Source: Chryseobacterium endalhagicum
GTDB lineage: Bacteria; Bacteroidota; Bacteroidia; Flavobacteriales; Weeksellaceae
Assembly: GCF_016745235.1 (NCBI RefSeq)
Contig: NZ_JAELVM010000004.1
Location: forward strand, 1 to 64,000
Direction: 5' to 3'
DNA length: 64,000 bases
Positions within the stretch are counted from its first letter, which is position 1. Every line of letters starts with the position of its first letter. Shown here in pieces: positions 1 to 8,035 of this stretch. The notes beneath the pieces were generated by a model, which did no database searches, was not told where the DNA came from, and worked only from the letters and a program-made list of their open reading frames with translations. Both the position numbers and the translations under genes were made by a program.

Positions 1-8
1 GCCTCCTG

Positions 9-97
<89 letters not shown>

Positions 98-136
98 AAA
101 CCCAAAACCTGCCCAAATAATTTTTCAAAATAAAAA

Positions 137-526
137 TCAATCCGTTATTTCAATAATATTATTTTCAGGATCCAGAATGACGCTTTCATAATATCCGTCA
201 CCGGTTGTTCGGGGTTCTCCTGCAATGGTGTAGCCGTCTTTTCTTAAAATTTCCGTCAGTTCATCCACTTTTTCTTTGCTTCCCGTGGAAAAAGCCAGAT
301 GGATAATCCCGAATTGCTGGGAGTCGTAAGAGTTTCCGCTTTCCTGAATGTCAGGTTTATTCATGATCTCAAGACGGCAGCCGTTATCAAAACTTAAAAA
401 ATAAGACTGGAAGTTTTTTACCGGATTATGGTATTTCTCATTGGAAACAGCTCCAAAATATTTCTGATAGAATTCCCTGATCTTTTCCAGGTCTTTTACC
501 CAGATCGCAATGTGCTCAATTTTCAT
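137..526 (-). CDS. VOC family (glyoxalase/bleomycin-resistance fold) protein
   Basis: This 129-residue protein has the length and layout of a single vicinal-oxygen-chelate module. It opens with the typical strand MKIEHIAIWVKDLEK and has the metal-site-like segments IIHLAFSTGS near residue 75 and an acidic NNIIEITD end. Its second half, with DGYTIAGEPRTTGDGYYES, resembles lyase or isomerase-type VOC proteins. The substrate cannot be read from the sequence. The gene stands alone on the minus strand, its end facing the poly-C tract. The ATG at 526 is the natural start because the VOC domain begins there. Confidence 0.85.
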   Translation of the reverse strand: MKIEHIAIWVKDLEKIREFYQKYFGAVSNEKYHNPVKNFQSYFLSFDNGCRLEIMNKPDIQESGNSYDSQQFGIIHLAFSTGSKEKVDELTEILRKDGYTIAGEPRTTGDGYYESVILDPENNIIEITD

Positions 527-688
527 TGTTGAATCTCTTTTAATCCTGCTAAAATAGTAAGGAGAGACCGGAAATACTTCTTCTGTGTTGTTCCTTTTTG
601 ATGCTGTATTTGCAGTAATGAGCAGCGTATGTACATTCTCATGCAGATTGAGCAGATATCACAGATTATTATTCTGCTTATGGATATT

Positions 689-721
689 AAACCTCATAGG
701 TTTTGGAAACCTATGAGGTTT
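689..721. terminator. Perfect 15-bp hairpin
   Basis: A perfect inverted repeat with arms AAACCTCATAGGTTT and its complement around a three-base TGG loop. It lies between the divergent VOC and deoD genes, upstream of both, so it does not end either of them. It resembles the short dispersed hairpins of flavobacterial intergenic regions; that link is from memory. Confidence 0.6.
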
Positions 722-753
722 ATCATTTAACTTAGTAGATTGAGGCACAAAGC

Positions 754-787
754 TTTGAATATTTCAATCTAAAAGTTGCTATCTTTG
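754..787 (+). promoter_or_regulatory. Bacteroidetes-type promoter of deoD
   Basis: A TTTG at 754-757 and TATCTTTG at 780-787 are 22 bases apart, close to the Bacteroidetes consensus TTTG then TAnnTTTG. The predicted transcription start near 793 precedes the ATG at 806. This rules out the in-frame TTG at 776 as the translation start. Confidence 0.75.
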
Positions 788-805
788 TCCCTTCAAAATA
801 ACATT

Positions 806-1516
806 ATGAGTATTCACATCAGTGCAAAAAAAGGAGAAATTGCTAAAGTAGTATTGCAGCCGGGGGATCCGCTTCGTGCACAATATATTGCTGAAAATTA
901 TTTGGAAAATGCTAAACTGGTAAGCAAAACAAGAGGAATCTTTTATTATACAGGTCTTTACAAAGGTAAGGAAATTACTGTAGGCGCCAGCGGAATGGGC
1001 TTTCCGAGCATCGGGATCTATTCTTTTGAATTATTTACAAAATATGAAGTAGATACCATCATCAGAATCGGAACGTGTGGAGCTTATACCACAGATCTTA
1101 AGCTTTTTGATATTTTAAATATTGAAAATGCGGCAAGTGAAAGTACGTACGCAAAATATGCGTGGGAAATTGAAGACGAGATCCTTTCTCATCAGGGAAA
1201 TATCTTTGGAACAATTAATGAAACTGCTCAGGAGCTTTCTTTGGCTGCAAAAGCGATCAATGTACACAGCAGTGATATTTTCTACAGAAAAGATCAGAAC
1301 ATTCCTGCTATTGCTACAAAATACAACTGTCCGGCTGTAGAAATGGAAGCTTTCGGATTATTCGCGAATGCCCAGCATTTAGGAAAAAATGCAGCTACCA
1401 TCCTTACAGTAACCGATATTATTCCTACTCACGAAAAAATTTCTGCCGACGAAAGAGAAAAAGCCCTTAAACCCATGATGGAACTGGCTTTGGAATCGGC
1501 GTTGAAAAGTCTTTAA
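806..1516 (+). CDS. deoD: DeoD-type purine nucleoside phosphorylase
   Basis: A nucleoside phosphorylase of about 236 residues for the purine salvage pathway, cleaving purine (deoxy)nucleosides with phosphate to base and (deoxy)ribose-1-phosphate in the cytosol. The start MSIHISAKKGEIAKVVL and the phosphate-binding QPGDPLRAQYIAE match DeoD proteins closely. The central IRIGTCGAY loop and the nucleoside-binding AVEMEAFGLF segment are present. The late TVTDIIPTHEK segment has the Asp expected in this family. The ATG at 806 is preferred over an upstream TTG because the promoter covers the latter. It is a single gene ending in a hairpin shared with the convergent tatD. Confidence 0.93.
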   Translation: MSIHISAKKGEIAKVVLQPGDPLRAQYIAENYLENAKLVSKTRGIFYYTGLYKGKEITVGASGMGFPSIGIYSFELFTKYEVDTIIRIGTCGAYTTDLKLFDILNIENAASESTYAKYAWEIEDEILSHQGNIFGTINETAQELSLAAKAINVHSSDIFYRKDQNIPAIATKYNCPAVEMEAFGLFANAQHLGKNAATILTVTDIIPTHEKISADEREKALKPMMELALESALKSL

Positions 1517-1540
1517 TAGTAAAAGGACAAAAAGGCAAAA

Positions 1541-1573
1541 AAAAGAGCTTTACTTTATTAGTAGAGCTCTTTT
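1541..1573. terminator. Bidirectional terminator between deoD and tatD
   Basis: Arms at 1541-1553 and 1561-1573 match at 12 of 13 positions and are bordered by A and T runs on either side. It can end transcription of both convergent genes. Confidence 0.8.
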
Positions 1574-2359
1574 TTATAGTCTGAAAAATTTTCTAGCGGT
1601 TTCCGTAGTTTCATCTGCGACCTCGGAAATACTGATCCTCTTTAAATGGGCAATGGTTTGGGCTACATAAGGCAGGAAAGACGGTTCATTGCGGCGGTTC
1701 TGCATTCTCGGCATATTCTTCGGCAGCATGAAAGGGGCATCTGTTTCTATCATCATCCGGTCCAGCGGAGTGTATCTGATAACATCTTCCAGGTGTTTAA
1801 ACCTGTTATGATCACTGATTGCTCCCGTAAACCCCAGATAAAATCCCTTATCAAGATATATTCTGGCTTCATCCAGTGTTCCGGTAAAGCAGTGTACGAC
1901 CGCTTCCGGTAATTCAGACAGGTATTCATCCGTGATCTCATTAAATCTTTTGAATGCTGATCTTTCATGAAGGAAAAGAGGTTTATCTACCTCAACAGCC
2001 AGTTCCAGCTGAGCTTTGTAACATTTTTCCTGAATGGGTCTTGGAGAAAAATCCCTGTCGAAATCCAGGCCGCATTCACCTACTGAAATCACATGATCCA
2101 GTTTCAGAAGATTCCTGAGCTCCGGGATACTTTGTTGATTAAAAGATTTTGCATCGTGCGGATGAATTCCCGCCGTTGAAAATAAAATTTCAGGATAATC
2201 TTCTGCAATCCCGGCAGATTCCCTGCTTCCGCGTACACTTGTCCCGGTGAGGACCATTTGCTCTACCCCATTATCCAGGGCGCGGTTGATGATTTCTTCG
2301 TGTTCATTATAGAACTGTTTATTGGTCAGATTAATGCCAATATCAATGTATGTATTCAT
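1574..2359 (-). CDS. tatD: TatD-type metal-dependent DNase
   Basis: A 261-residue TIM-barrel hydrolase of the TatD family, known as a 3'-5' exonuclease and DNA-repair or quality-control nuclease. The start with DIGINLTNKQF resembles Escherichia coli TatD itself more than the YcfH/YjjV branch, which begins DTHCHLD. Metal-site motifs appear in order: TAGIHPHDA, VGECGLDFDRDFS, LFLHERSA, VVHCFTGT and the late MIETDAPF. RRNEPSFLP near the end is also typical. It is convergent with deoD, shares its terminator and has its own promoter element at 2388-2395. Confidence 0.92.
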   Translation of the reverse strand: MNTYIDIGINLTNKQFYNEHEEIINRALDNGVEQMVLTGTSVRGSRESAGIAEDYPEILFSTAGIHPHDAKSFNQQSIPELRNLLKLDHVISVGECGLDFDRDFSPRPIQEKCYKAQLELAVEVDKPLFLHERSAFKRFNEITDEYLSELPEAVVHCFTGTLDEARIYLDKGFYLGFTGAISDHNRFKHLEDVIRYTPLDRMMIETDAPFMLPKNMPRMQNRRNEPSFLPYVAQTIAHLKRISISEVADETTETARKFFRL

Positions 2360-2387
2360 TTGTTTTTTGGTTTGTCATTTAAGTTGG

Positions 2388-2395
2388 CAAAAGTA
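2388..2395 (-). promoter_or_regulatory. -7 element upstream of tatD
   Basis: On the minus strand the octamer TACTTTTG fits TAnnTTTG and lies about 29 bases before the tatD start. I see no clear -33 partner. Confidence 0.5.
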
Positions 2396-2439
2396 TCCGG
2401 TTGGTACGCAATCTTTTTACGCAATCAAAAATTTCCTCA

Positions 2440-3090
2440 TTATTCATTAATAAATTTTTCAAGAAAACCAATCAGATTTTCCCCGCCGTGGCTCCAGCGA
2501 ATACCATGTCCTTCCTTTTCTCTGACTTCAAAAACAAGCTCATGTTTATAATGATAGAAAACATTCCACCAGGTTCTGTTCTCCAAAATATCGTTGATTT
2601 TTTCCATGACTTTTTCCTGCTTCTGCTGATTATTTCCTCTGATCTCGCCCCAGAACGCATCATCCATCCTTCCGCTATGTTTTTCCCAGGCTCTCTGTGC
2701 CATGGTTATTTCGCTGTTAAAGGGTTTACAGCAGGCATCGAGCAGTTTATTTTTCAAAGGAGGAACAGCATTTTCATCCCGGATACTGGCGGAAGTGAGA
2801 CGCTGTCCCAGAATATTTAGCCAGTGCTCAAAAGGAATTCTTTCTAACTGTAATACTTTCACCTCATCGGGTTCAATGCTTTGAAATATATTGATAAACA
2901 GGTGAAAACTTTCTTTCCGGTCTGTTTTAATTTCTTCATTAAAATATGGAAGTTCCCAATCCGGATTATTATTCTGGAATTTCAGGAAATTATTTTCAAT
3001 GATCTGCAGATGTTCTTCGGCAAGGATTGATTTATATTTTTCTTTCCATGAATCCGAGAATAGGGGTATGTACAGTTTAAACAGGTCCAT
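2440..3090 (-). CDS. Hypothetical protein, 216 residues
   Basis: I do not recognise this family. It is a soluble protein with no signal peptide or membrane segment and is rich in Trp and charged residues, with segments such as WELPYFNEE, FEHWLNILGQR and WWNVFYHYKHELVF. The ATG at 3090 is chosen over a TTG two codons upstream. The start lies inside the end of the small gene 3077-3220, so the two are probably translationally coupled and may work together. Confidence 0.7.
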   Translation of the reverse strand: MDLFKLYIPLFSDSWKEKYKSILAEEHLQIIENNFLKFQNNNPDWELPYFNEEIKTDRKESFHLFINIFQSIEPDEVKVLQLERIPFEHWLNILGQRLTSASIRDENAVPPLKNKLLDACCKPFNSEITMAQRAWEKHSGRMDDAFWGEIRGNNQQKQEKVMEKINDILENRTWWNVFYHYKHELVFEVREKEGHGIRWSHGGENLIGFLEKFINE

Positions 3091-3220
3091 TTTCAAACAT
3101 TTTTATAAGATTGACGTCCAACTTTTCTTCCTGGATCAGATAACCGATAAGATTAAACCATTTTCCACAGTGATTCAACCCGTCATCTTCTGTATTTTTT
3201 CCGCGGTTTCTGTTATTCAT
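3077..3220 (-). CDS. Small hypothetical protein, 47 residues
   Basis: An ATG-started frame of 47 codons, MNNRNRGKNTEDDGLNHCGK onward, ending in FENGPV. It overlaps the start of the 216-residue gene by 14 bases in another frame. The sequence is hydrophilic at the N-terminus and helical-looking after that (WFNLIGYLIQEEKLDVNLIKM). The overlap and the protein-like composition support a real gene, but no family is recognised. Confidence 0.45.
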   Translation of the reverse strand: MNNRNRGKNTEDDGLNHCGKWFNLIGYLIQEEKLDVNLIKMFENGPV

Positions 3221-3333
3221 ATTCAAAAATAGTTTTTTAAGCGGAAATAATTACCGGCAGTGATTTTTAATGCTTCGTTATTTGTAATCTAATCTGAGTT
3301 CGGGATAAGACATTTTCGTTTGTATAATAAGGT

Positions 3334-3505
3334 CGGGAAGTTTGAAGCCGGAAGAGGGAAGTTATTGAAGTCCAAAGGTAGAAATACACTATGGTTTTTA
3401 TTAGTTTCTTTAATCCGTTTCAATAAATTTAAAGGTGGCTGTTTAATATTATGGTCTATTAGTAACTTCCAGCTTCTCTCTTCCAGCTCCTGCCTTTTAG
3501 TCTTA
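3334..3505. repeat. Dispersed intergenic repeat with inverted arms, copy 1
   Basis: Bases 3412-3505 align with 10272-10366 at roughly 80% by eye, sharing blocks such as TTCAATAAATTTAAA, TGTTTAATATTAT and AGTAACTTCCAGC. Upstream, 3334-3366 is an imperfect reverse complement of the CTTCCAGCTTCT-rich part, so this copy can fold into a long hairpin. No convincing gene lies here. With its flanks it fills the gap from 3221 to 3640. Confidence 0.7.
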
Positions 3506-3611
3506 ACTTCTTACCCCGAATTCAGGTTAATTTATCAACATCTGAAATGAGGAGTTATACATTTTACAACAAAAGAGATATTTCATACAACGTTTTGATT
3601 TTCATAAGGGA

Positions 3612-3619
3612 TATGTTTG
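3612..3619 (+). promoter_or_regulatory. -7 element of the lipoprotein gene
   Basis: TATGTTTG fits TAnnTTTG and is 21 bases before the ATG at 3641. No -33 element with standard spacing was found. Confidence 0.5.
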
Positions 3620-3640
3620 CAGTGAATAAAAATATCAATT

Positions 3641-4492
3641 ATGAATACCTTCAAAAAATTATGTTATCTGTTTGCAGCAGTATTTCTGCTCACAACGGCT
3701 GTATCATGCATCGATAATGATGATATCGTAATGGACCAGCCCACTCCCTCACAAATTCTTTCTTCTACTCCATGGGAAACTACAGCAGCCAGGGATAACA
3801 ATGGAAATCCGATGGCTCTGACAGATCCGAATGTGGCAGGATTTGTGGGTTTTGCCTATTTCAAGGCTGACGGAAATTTTGCGATCTACAATCTCAATGA
3901 TGCATTAAGATCCAGAGGAACATGGTCCGTAGATCCTGAAGGAAAAACAAGAACCATCACGGCACTTAATCCCGACGGTACTTCAATTTTCAGCCGTGTG
4001 GTAGACATTCTTGTGCTGAACGGTAATGAATTCACGTACAGAATCCGCACCAACCCCACTGACCCGTCAATTTACTATGATATTATCCATAAAAAAACAG
4101 CTCATGCGGAACCAGGCAACGGACAGATTACCCTGGCTTCCACGCCCTGGGAAACAACCGGAGCCAAAGACCAGAACGGTAATCCGGTAGCTTTAACAGA
4201 TGCCAGTGTAGCCGGATTTGTGGGATACTCCTATTTTAAAGCCAACGGAACTTACACGATTTATGGACTGAATAATGTTCTGAGATCACAGGGAACATGG
4301 TCAATTTCTGCGGACGGAAAGAAAAGAACGATTACTGCGCTGGATGCGAATGGAAATGTACTGTTCACACGGGTTGTTGATATTCTTACTTTAAATAGTT
4401 CAGAATTTACCTACAGAATAATTCCTAACGCAGGAAACCCTTCTTTTTATTACGATATTATACATACCAAAGTGGCTCATCAGGAACCATAG
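3641..4492 (+). CDS. Lipoprotein with two tandem DUF4822-like domains
   Basis: A 283-residue exported lipoprotein. A hydrophobic signal (LFAAVFLLTTAVSC) ends at the lipid-acceptor Cys23. Two copies of one domain follow, about residues 38-152 and 162-283. Each starts with STPWETT, carries GNP[MV]ALTD, then AGFVG and a Tyr-Phe-Lys segment, R[ST][RQ]GTWS, and ends in FTYRI...YYDIIH. The pattern resembles DUF4822, a small beta-rich domain of unknown function; the assignment is from memory. The two copies are similar enough to suggest internal duplication. It is monocistronic with its own promoter and terminator. Confidence 0.8.
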   Translation: MNTFKKLCYLFAAVFLLTTAVSCIDNDDIVMDQPTPSQILSSTPWETTAARDNNGNPMALTDPNVAGFVGFAYFKADGNFAIYNLNDALRSRGTWSVDPEGKTRTITALNPDGTSIFSRVVDILVLNGNEFTYRIRTNPTDPSIYYDIIHKKTAHAEPGNGQITLASTPWETTGAKDQNGNPVALTDASVAGFVGYSYFKANGTYTIYGLNNVLRSQGTWSISADGKKRTITALDANGNVLFTRVVDILTLNSSEFTYRIIPNAGNPSFYYDIIHTKVAHQEP

Positions 4493-4522
4493 GTGTTTTT
4501 TAGTTAGTTGTTGATGAATGTA

Positions 4523-4550
4523 AAACCAGCTCATATCGAGCTGGCTTTTA
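4523..4550 (+). terminator. Terminator after the lipoprotein
   Basis: Arms ACCAGCTC and GAGCTGGC (4525-4532, 4538-4545) with a five-base loop, followed by a T-rich tract. Confidence 0.75.
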
Positions 4551-4603
4551 CAATATTTTTCTTGAGATATTCTGCTGAACAAATGATCTTAAATAAAGCG
4601 TAA

Positions 4604-5650
4604 TCACATCAGTTCCTGCCACCATTTTTTCCATGAGACCGCTCCCAGCTGATCGAGATCTGCTTTTTCTCCAATCATAGGAAGTGTAGCGGGAATATCA
4701 TTTTCTTCCGCATATTTTGTAACAAGCTCCAACGGCTCAAACCACGGATGCTGTGCCAGCTTGAACTTTGAGTTATGAACCGGGATAAAGTTTTTGGCTT
4801 TCAGTTCTTTTACTTCCTGAATAATCTGCTCCGGCAAGCTGTGAATGTAAGGCCATTTCTCATTGTACTGACCGCATTCCATCACAGCAAGATCAAACGG
4901 TCCGTATTTTTCACCAATCTCTGTAAAATGGTTTCCATAACCGCTGTCGCCGCCAAGAAACAGTTTTTTGGATGGTGTTTCCAATACAAAGGAAGTCCAC
5001 AATGAAATGTTCCTGTTGAGCAGCCGTCCTGAAAAATGTCTTGCCGGCGTAAGAGTAATTGTAAAACCAACGGCTAAGTCAACGCTTTCCCACCAGTTTT
5101 TTTCTATAATTTTTTCCGGATCCCAGCCCCAATATTCAAAATGCTGTCCGGTACCCAATCCGCAGATCACTTTTCCCACTTTATCCTTCAAAGTCTGAAC
5201 GGTAGAATAATCCAGATGATCCCAATGATCATGCGAGATGAGAAGAAAATCAATATCCGGCATATCTTCCGGCTTGTAATGATCTGACCCGGCAAATGCT
5301 TTTATGGAACCCGGCATTGGAGAAGCATTCCCGCTGAAAACAGGATCTACCAGAAACTTTTTACCCTCAATCTGAATAAAATACGAGCTATGCCCAAACC
5401 ACACCAATACATTTTCATCAGATGCAAGCTTTTTCAGATCTGTTGTGACAAATGGAAGCGGCTGCTTCGGGCTTACATTTTCTATTTTGCATAAGGTCTG
5501 AAAAAGCAGTTTGGTCATACTTTCTCCTTCCAGAAGAGCCGGTGTAGGAAGTATATTCTGAAATTTCCCGTTGGTATAATTGTCCAGCGTACTGAAATAG
5601 GTTTTTCTTTTTTCATTGGGAAACTGTCCCATCTGTTTCTTTAAATTCAT
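4604..5650 (-). CDS. MBL-fold metal-dependent hydrolase (UlaG/NAPE-PLD-like)
   Basis: A metallo-beta-lactamase-fold hydrolase of about 348 residues. The metal signature ISHDHWDHLDY (HxHxDH) is intact, followed by LTPARHFSGR, a FLGGDSGYG loop with the bridging Asp and a late FIPVHNSKF with the last His. The N-terminal GKFQNI...LPTPALLEG and WFGHSSYFIQIEGKKFLVDP segments are typical of the branch related to N-acyl-phosphatidylethanolamine phospholipase D. The substrate is unknown. The ATG at 5650 is preferred; an upstream extension to 5791 would be unlike the family and would run through a hairpin. Confidence 0.85.
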   Translation of the reverse strand: MNLKKQMGQFPNEKRKTYFSTLDNYTNGKFQNILPTPALLEGESMTKLLFQTLCKIENVSPKQPLPFVTTDLKKLASDENVLVWFGHSSYFIQIEGKKFLVDPVFSGNASPMPGSIKAFAGSDHYKPEDMPDIDFLLISHDHWDHLDYSTVQTLKDKVGKVICGLGTGQHFEYWGWDPEKIIEKNWWESVDLAVGFTITLTPARHFSGRLLNRNISLWTSFVLETPSKKLFLGGDSGYGNHFTEIGEKYGPFDLAVMECGQYNEKWPYIHSLPEQIIQEVKELKAKNFIPVHNSKFKLAQHPWFEPLELVTKYAEENDIPATLPMIGEKADLDQLGAVSWKKWWQELM

Positions 5651-5751
5651 TCTGTTGTTTTTATTCCATGTCTTAATGATAAAAACCGGATTATAAGAAT
5701 AAATATAAGGATTAGATTTATCTTCCAGATATAAAATAATAGCTAGCTGAC

Positions 5752-5783
5752 AAAAAAGAGGCTGTCTATAAAGACAACCTCTT
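5752..5783 (-). terminator. Leftward terminator upstream of the MBL gene
   Basis: Arms at 5756-5766 and 5773-5783 match at 10 of 11 positions, followed on the minus strand by six T. It would stop leftward transcription arriving from the right, consistent with a gene or gene remnant between 5800 and 6400. Confidence 0.6.
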
Positions 5784-5969
5784 CGCCACAAACCACTAAA
5801 GATAAGACCTATTCTACTTACATATAAGTAAGCTGTATATCCAGGAAAAACTCTGAAATCGTAGAAACATCATTAACATCTCTATCATTTCTGCCTGAAA
5901 TACATATCCATCTTATTTTTTCTATATAAATCATTATACAAAAACATGCCTGAAACAGAAGTAATATTA

Positions 5970-6128
5970 TTAACAACAAAAATCTTTCTTCCATTTTGAT
6001 ATCGTATTCCGGTTCATTTTAAAGTGAACTGCCAGCTGGGTATTATTAATTTTGTGTTTTTTCTGATCATCCAATATAAGCAACAACATATTCATTGTAA
6101 GACCGGAACTGTTGATTTTCAGCAGCAT
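5970..6128 (-). CDS. Short HTH-like reading frame, possibly a gene remnant
   Basis: A 52-codon ATG-started frame whose second half, INNTQLAVHFKMNRNTISKW, reads like a helix-turn-helix: a Gln-Leu-Ala first helix, then the recognition helix NRNTISKWKKD. Such a segment is normally the C-terminal DNA-binding domain of a larger regulator, so this may be the surviving tail of a decayed gene. The rest of the gap 5784-6386 is AT-rich and shows no other convincing gene. Confidence 0.35.
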   Translation of the reverse strand: MLLKINSSGLTMNMLLLILDDQKKHKINNTQLAVHFKMNRNTISKWKKDFCC

Positions 6129-6386
6129 TTTCACTACAAATAGTTCAATAATATAGACAATGATTTTTTTTCAGAATACTTCCACATTCTTTCCTCTTAT
6201 CTGGATATTTCTGTATAAGTATATCGTTATATATTTTTGTAGTCAGGCCCTGCTTTCTTCATGTGTTAAGTTGAATATACTTTATTCTCTAATGTTGGTA
6301 CGACTAACTTTACTTTTATATTTTCTCAACCATTTGGTTGTTTTGGGGTTCTGTATCTTTCTATACTATATCAATGTTCAGAATTA

Positions 6387-7202
6387 TTATTTAAATTCAT
6401 AAATATATGTCAGCATAGCTTGGTTTTGCTTTCCGGAACCATTCCCCCCCATTGCTATATCTGTACTATCCAGTTTAAATATATTCAACCCGACCAGAAA
6501 TTTTCTTCCTGCATGAACACCGCTTGTCACAGTTACATAGATGTTCTGCGCTTCTCTGTAATACGTAATATAATCTCCGTCTATATAGAATCCCTGGTTA
6601 TTTGCGAGGGTTTTTGACGATGTTTCCGGATTATGATAAGCATTGGTATTGAATGAAAAGCTTAAACTCCCCCCTGACTTATTATACAGAATAGATGTGA
6701 ATGTATCTCCAGTTCTGTAGCCTACTTCTATTCTGAAAAGGTCATTTTGAGCAAACGATCCGTTTTGGGTAAGCTTTCCATATAATTTGGCATCAGAATT
6801 TGAATAGGTCGGAGGGCTTCCATTCGACGCCAGAGAAGAAGCTCCGGGTAATCCCGGATAAATGGGTTTATACAATGCGGTAGTCATTTCAGAGAAAACA
6901 GAGTCATCTTCATTCAGCAGACATTTCCATTTAGGAAGATCAGGTGTTCCTTCATTAATCTGTAAACAGTTATCCGTAATATTAAAAATAATCAGTCCTG
7001 AGGCAGGTTGTGATATCATGTCCCTTTCGGATGACGTCATGGTTCCCAGCAATGTTCCTTTATATTCTTTAGCAGAGTTTGTGGGGGCAACATGTAGGTT
7101 GGAGGATGGATCAGGGGTATCAATCCCAATACCGACTTGTCCTTGTACAGTTCCACAAATAATTAGAAAAAGTATCGTTAAATTAAAAGTTATCTTCATC
7201 AT
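6387..7202 (-). CDS. Secreted protein, 271 residues, paralogue of the next gene
   Basis: A signal peptide (LTILFLIICGTVQGQ) is followed by an N-terminal module, QVGIGIDTPDPSSNLHV then YKGTLLGTMTSSERDMISQPASG, ending in LPKWKCL near residue 94. This module resembles the segment near the start of many flavobacterial surface proteins, here about residues 22-95. The remaining 170 residues are Gly-, Ser- and Tyr-rich and beta-strand-like. No sorting domain is visible. It starts one base after the stop of 7204-7494, so the two are co-transcribed. Confidence 0.75.
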   Translation of the reverse strand: MMKITFNLTILFLIICGTVQGQVGIGIDTPDPSSNLHVAPTNSAKEYKGTLLGTMTSSERDMISQPASGLIIFNITDNCLQINEGTPDLPKWKCLLNEDDSVFSEMTTALYKPIYPGLPGASSLASNGSPPTYSNSDAKLYGKLTQNGSFAQNDLFRIEVGYRTGDTFTSILYNKSGGSLSFSFNTNAYHNPETSSKTLANNQGFYIDGDYITYYREAQNIYVTVTSGVHAGRKFLVGLNIFKLDSTDIAMGGNGSGKQNQAMLTYIYEFK

Positions 7203-7203
7203 T

Positions 7204-7494
7204 TCAGTTCATTTTAGTTTTTAAACATTTCCAGTCGGGAATTTCCGGTTTTCCTACATTTACCTTCAGACATTTTCTTTCTATATCGTACGTCAGCAGT
7301 CCTTTTGCAGGCTGTTGAATAGAATTGATTTGATTAGTAGTCATGGGACTCAGCAAAGTCCCTTTAAAACGGTTATCCTGATTGGTCGCTGAAACCGTTA
7401 AATTGCTTGAAAGATCCGGACTTTTTGTGTTAACACCTACCTGCGAAAAACAAAAAGAACTGAATAGCAACATTACATAAGCCATTTTTTCCAT
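7204..7494 (-). CDS. Short secreted paralogue, 96 residues
   Basis: It consists of a signal peptide plus only the N-terminal module of the downstream 271-residue protein: QVGVNTKSPDLSSNLTV, FKGTLLSPMTTNQINSIQQP, AKGLLTYDI and PDWKCL align position by position. It stops just after WKCL, where its neighbour continues, so it is either a truncated duplicate or a stand-alone module. Together with 7620-7736 it suggests a decaying tandem family. Confidence 0.7.
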   Translation of the reverse strand: MEKMAYVMLLFSSFCFSQVGVNTKSPDLSSNLTVSATNQDNRFKGTLLSPMTTNQINSIQQPAKGLLTYDIERKCLKVNVGKPEIPDWKCLKTKMN

Positions 7495-7619
7495 CGTTGT
7501 TAAATTTGATTTTTTAATTAATAATGTACTTGTCGAAACTCATGAAATAATAAGGTCAAGGTTATTTTTTTATAATTAGAAACAGTAGTTTTATTGAATG
7601 TGATCCGTTGCTTTTTACA

Positions 7620-7736
7620 TCAGCTGATCGTTTTCTGAATTTCTGAAATATTAGGATGCATCAATCCAATCCCTATTTGTGAACATCCTAAACCACTGTA
7701 GTTTATGATGAGTACAGAAAATATATTTTTTTTCAT
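7620..7736 (-). pseudogene. Third, truncated copy of the secreted paralogue
   Basis: A 38-codon frame starts with a signal-like MKKNIFSVLIINYSGLGCSQ and continues IGIGLMHPNIS, matching the QVGIGIDTPDPSS junction of the two downstream genes before an early TGA. It appears to be the remnant of another tandem copy. The rest of the gap 7495-8035 is AT-rich with poly-T runs and shows nothing else I can support. Confidence 0.5.
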
Positions 7737-8035
7737 AATTTTTTTTCTATCAAGAAAACAGACTTGGCTATCCAATCTGTTCTTTTTTAGCTGTGTTTTT
7801 TTTTTAGAGGAAAAGAACTGGCATTATAAATTATTGATTTACAGCAGATCTTCTGACTCAATATGCCAGCAAAATTAGTGGGATTATCTACATCGAAAAA
7901 TAGTGGATTTCCATCATTTTGTGGGTTGCCAACAAGATTTATACATATAGCTCTTTATTAAGTTTTATTTATTTTTTGAATTTGATGTAACAAAGTTGCA
8001 AGAATAAGTGTCTTATTAGTGAAATATCATTTTGA

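Noticed and set aside
776-805. TTG start adding ten residues to deoD
   Set aside because: It lies inside the TATCTTTG promoter element, and DeoD proteins start at the MSIH of 806.
3320-3550. Open frame of 76 codons
   Set aside because: It runs through the dispersed repeat, has no protein-like pattern, and the repeat copy at 10.3 kb does not keep the frame.
6160-6402. Open frame of 80 codons rich in Phe, Leu and Tyr
   Set aside because: AT-rich DNA gives such frames by chance; no start signal or family match, and it abuts a gene on the other strand.
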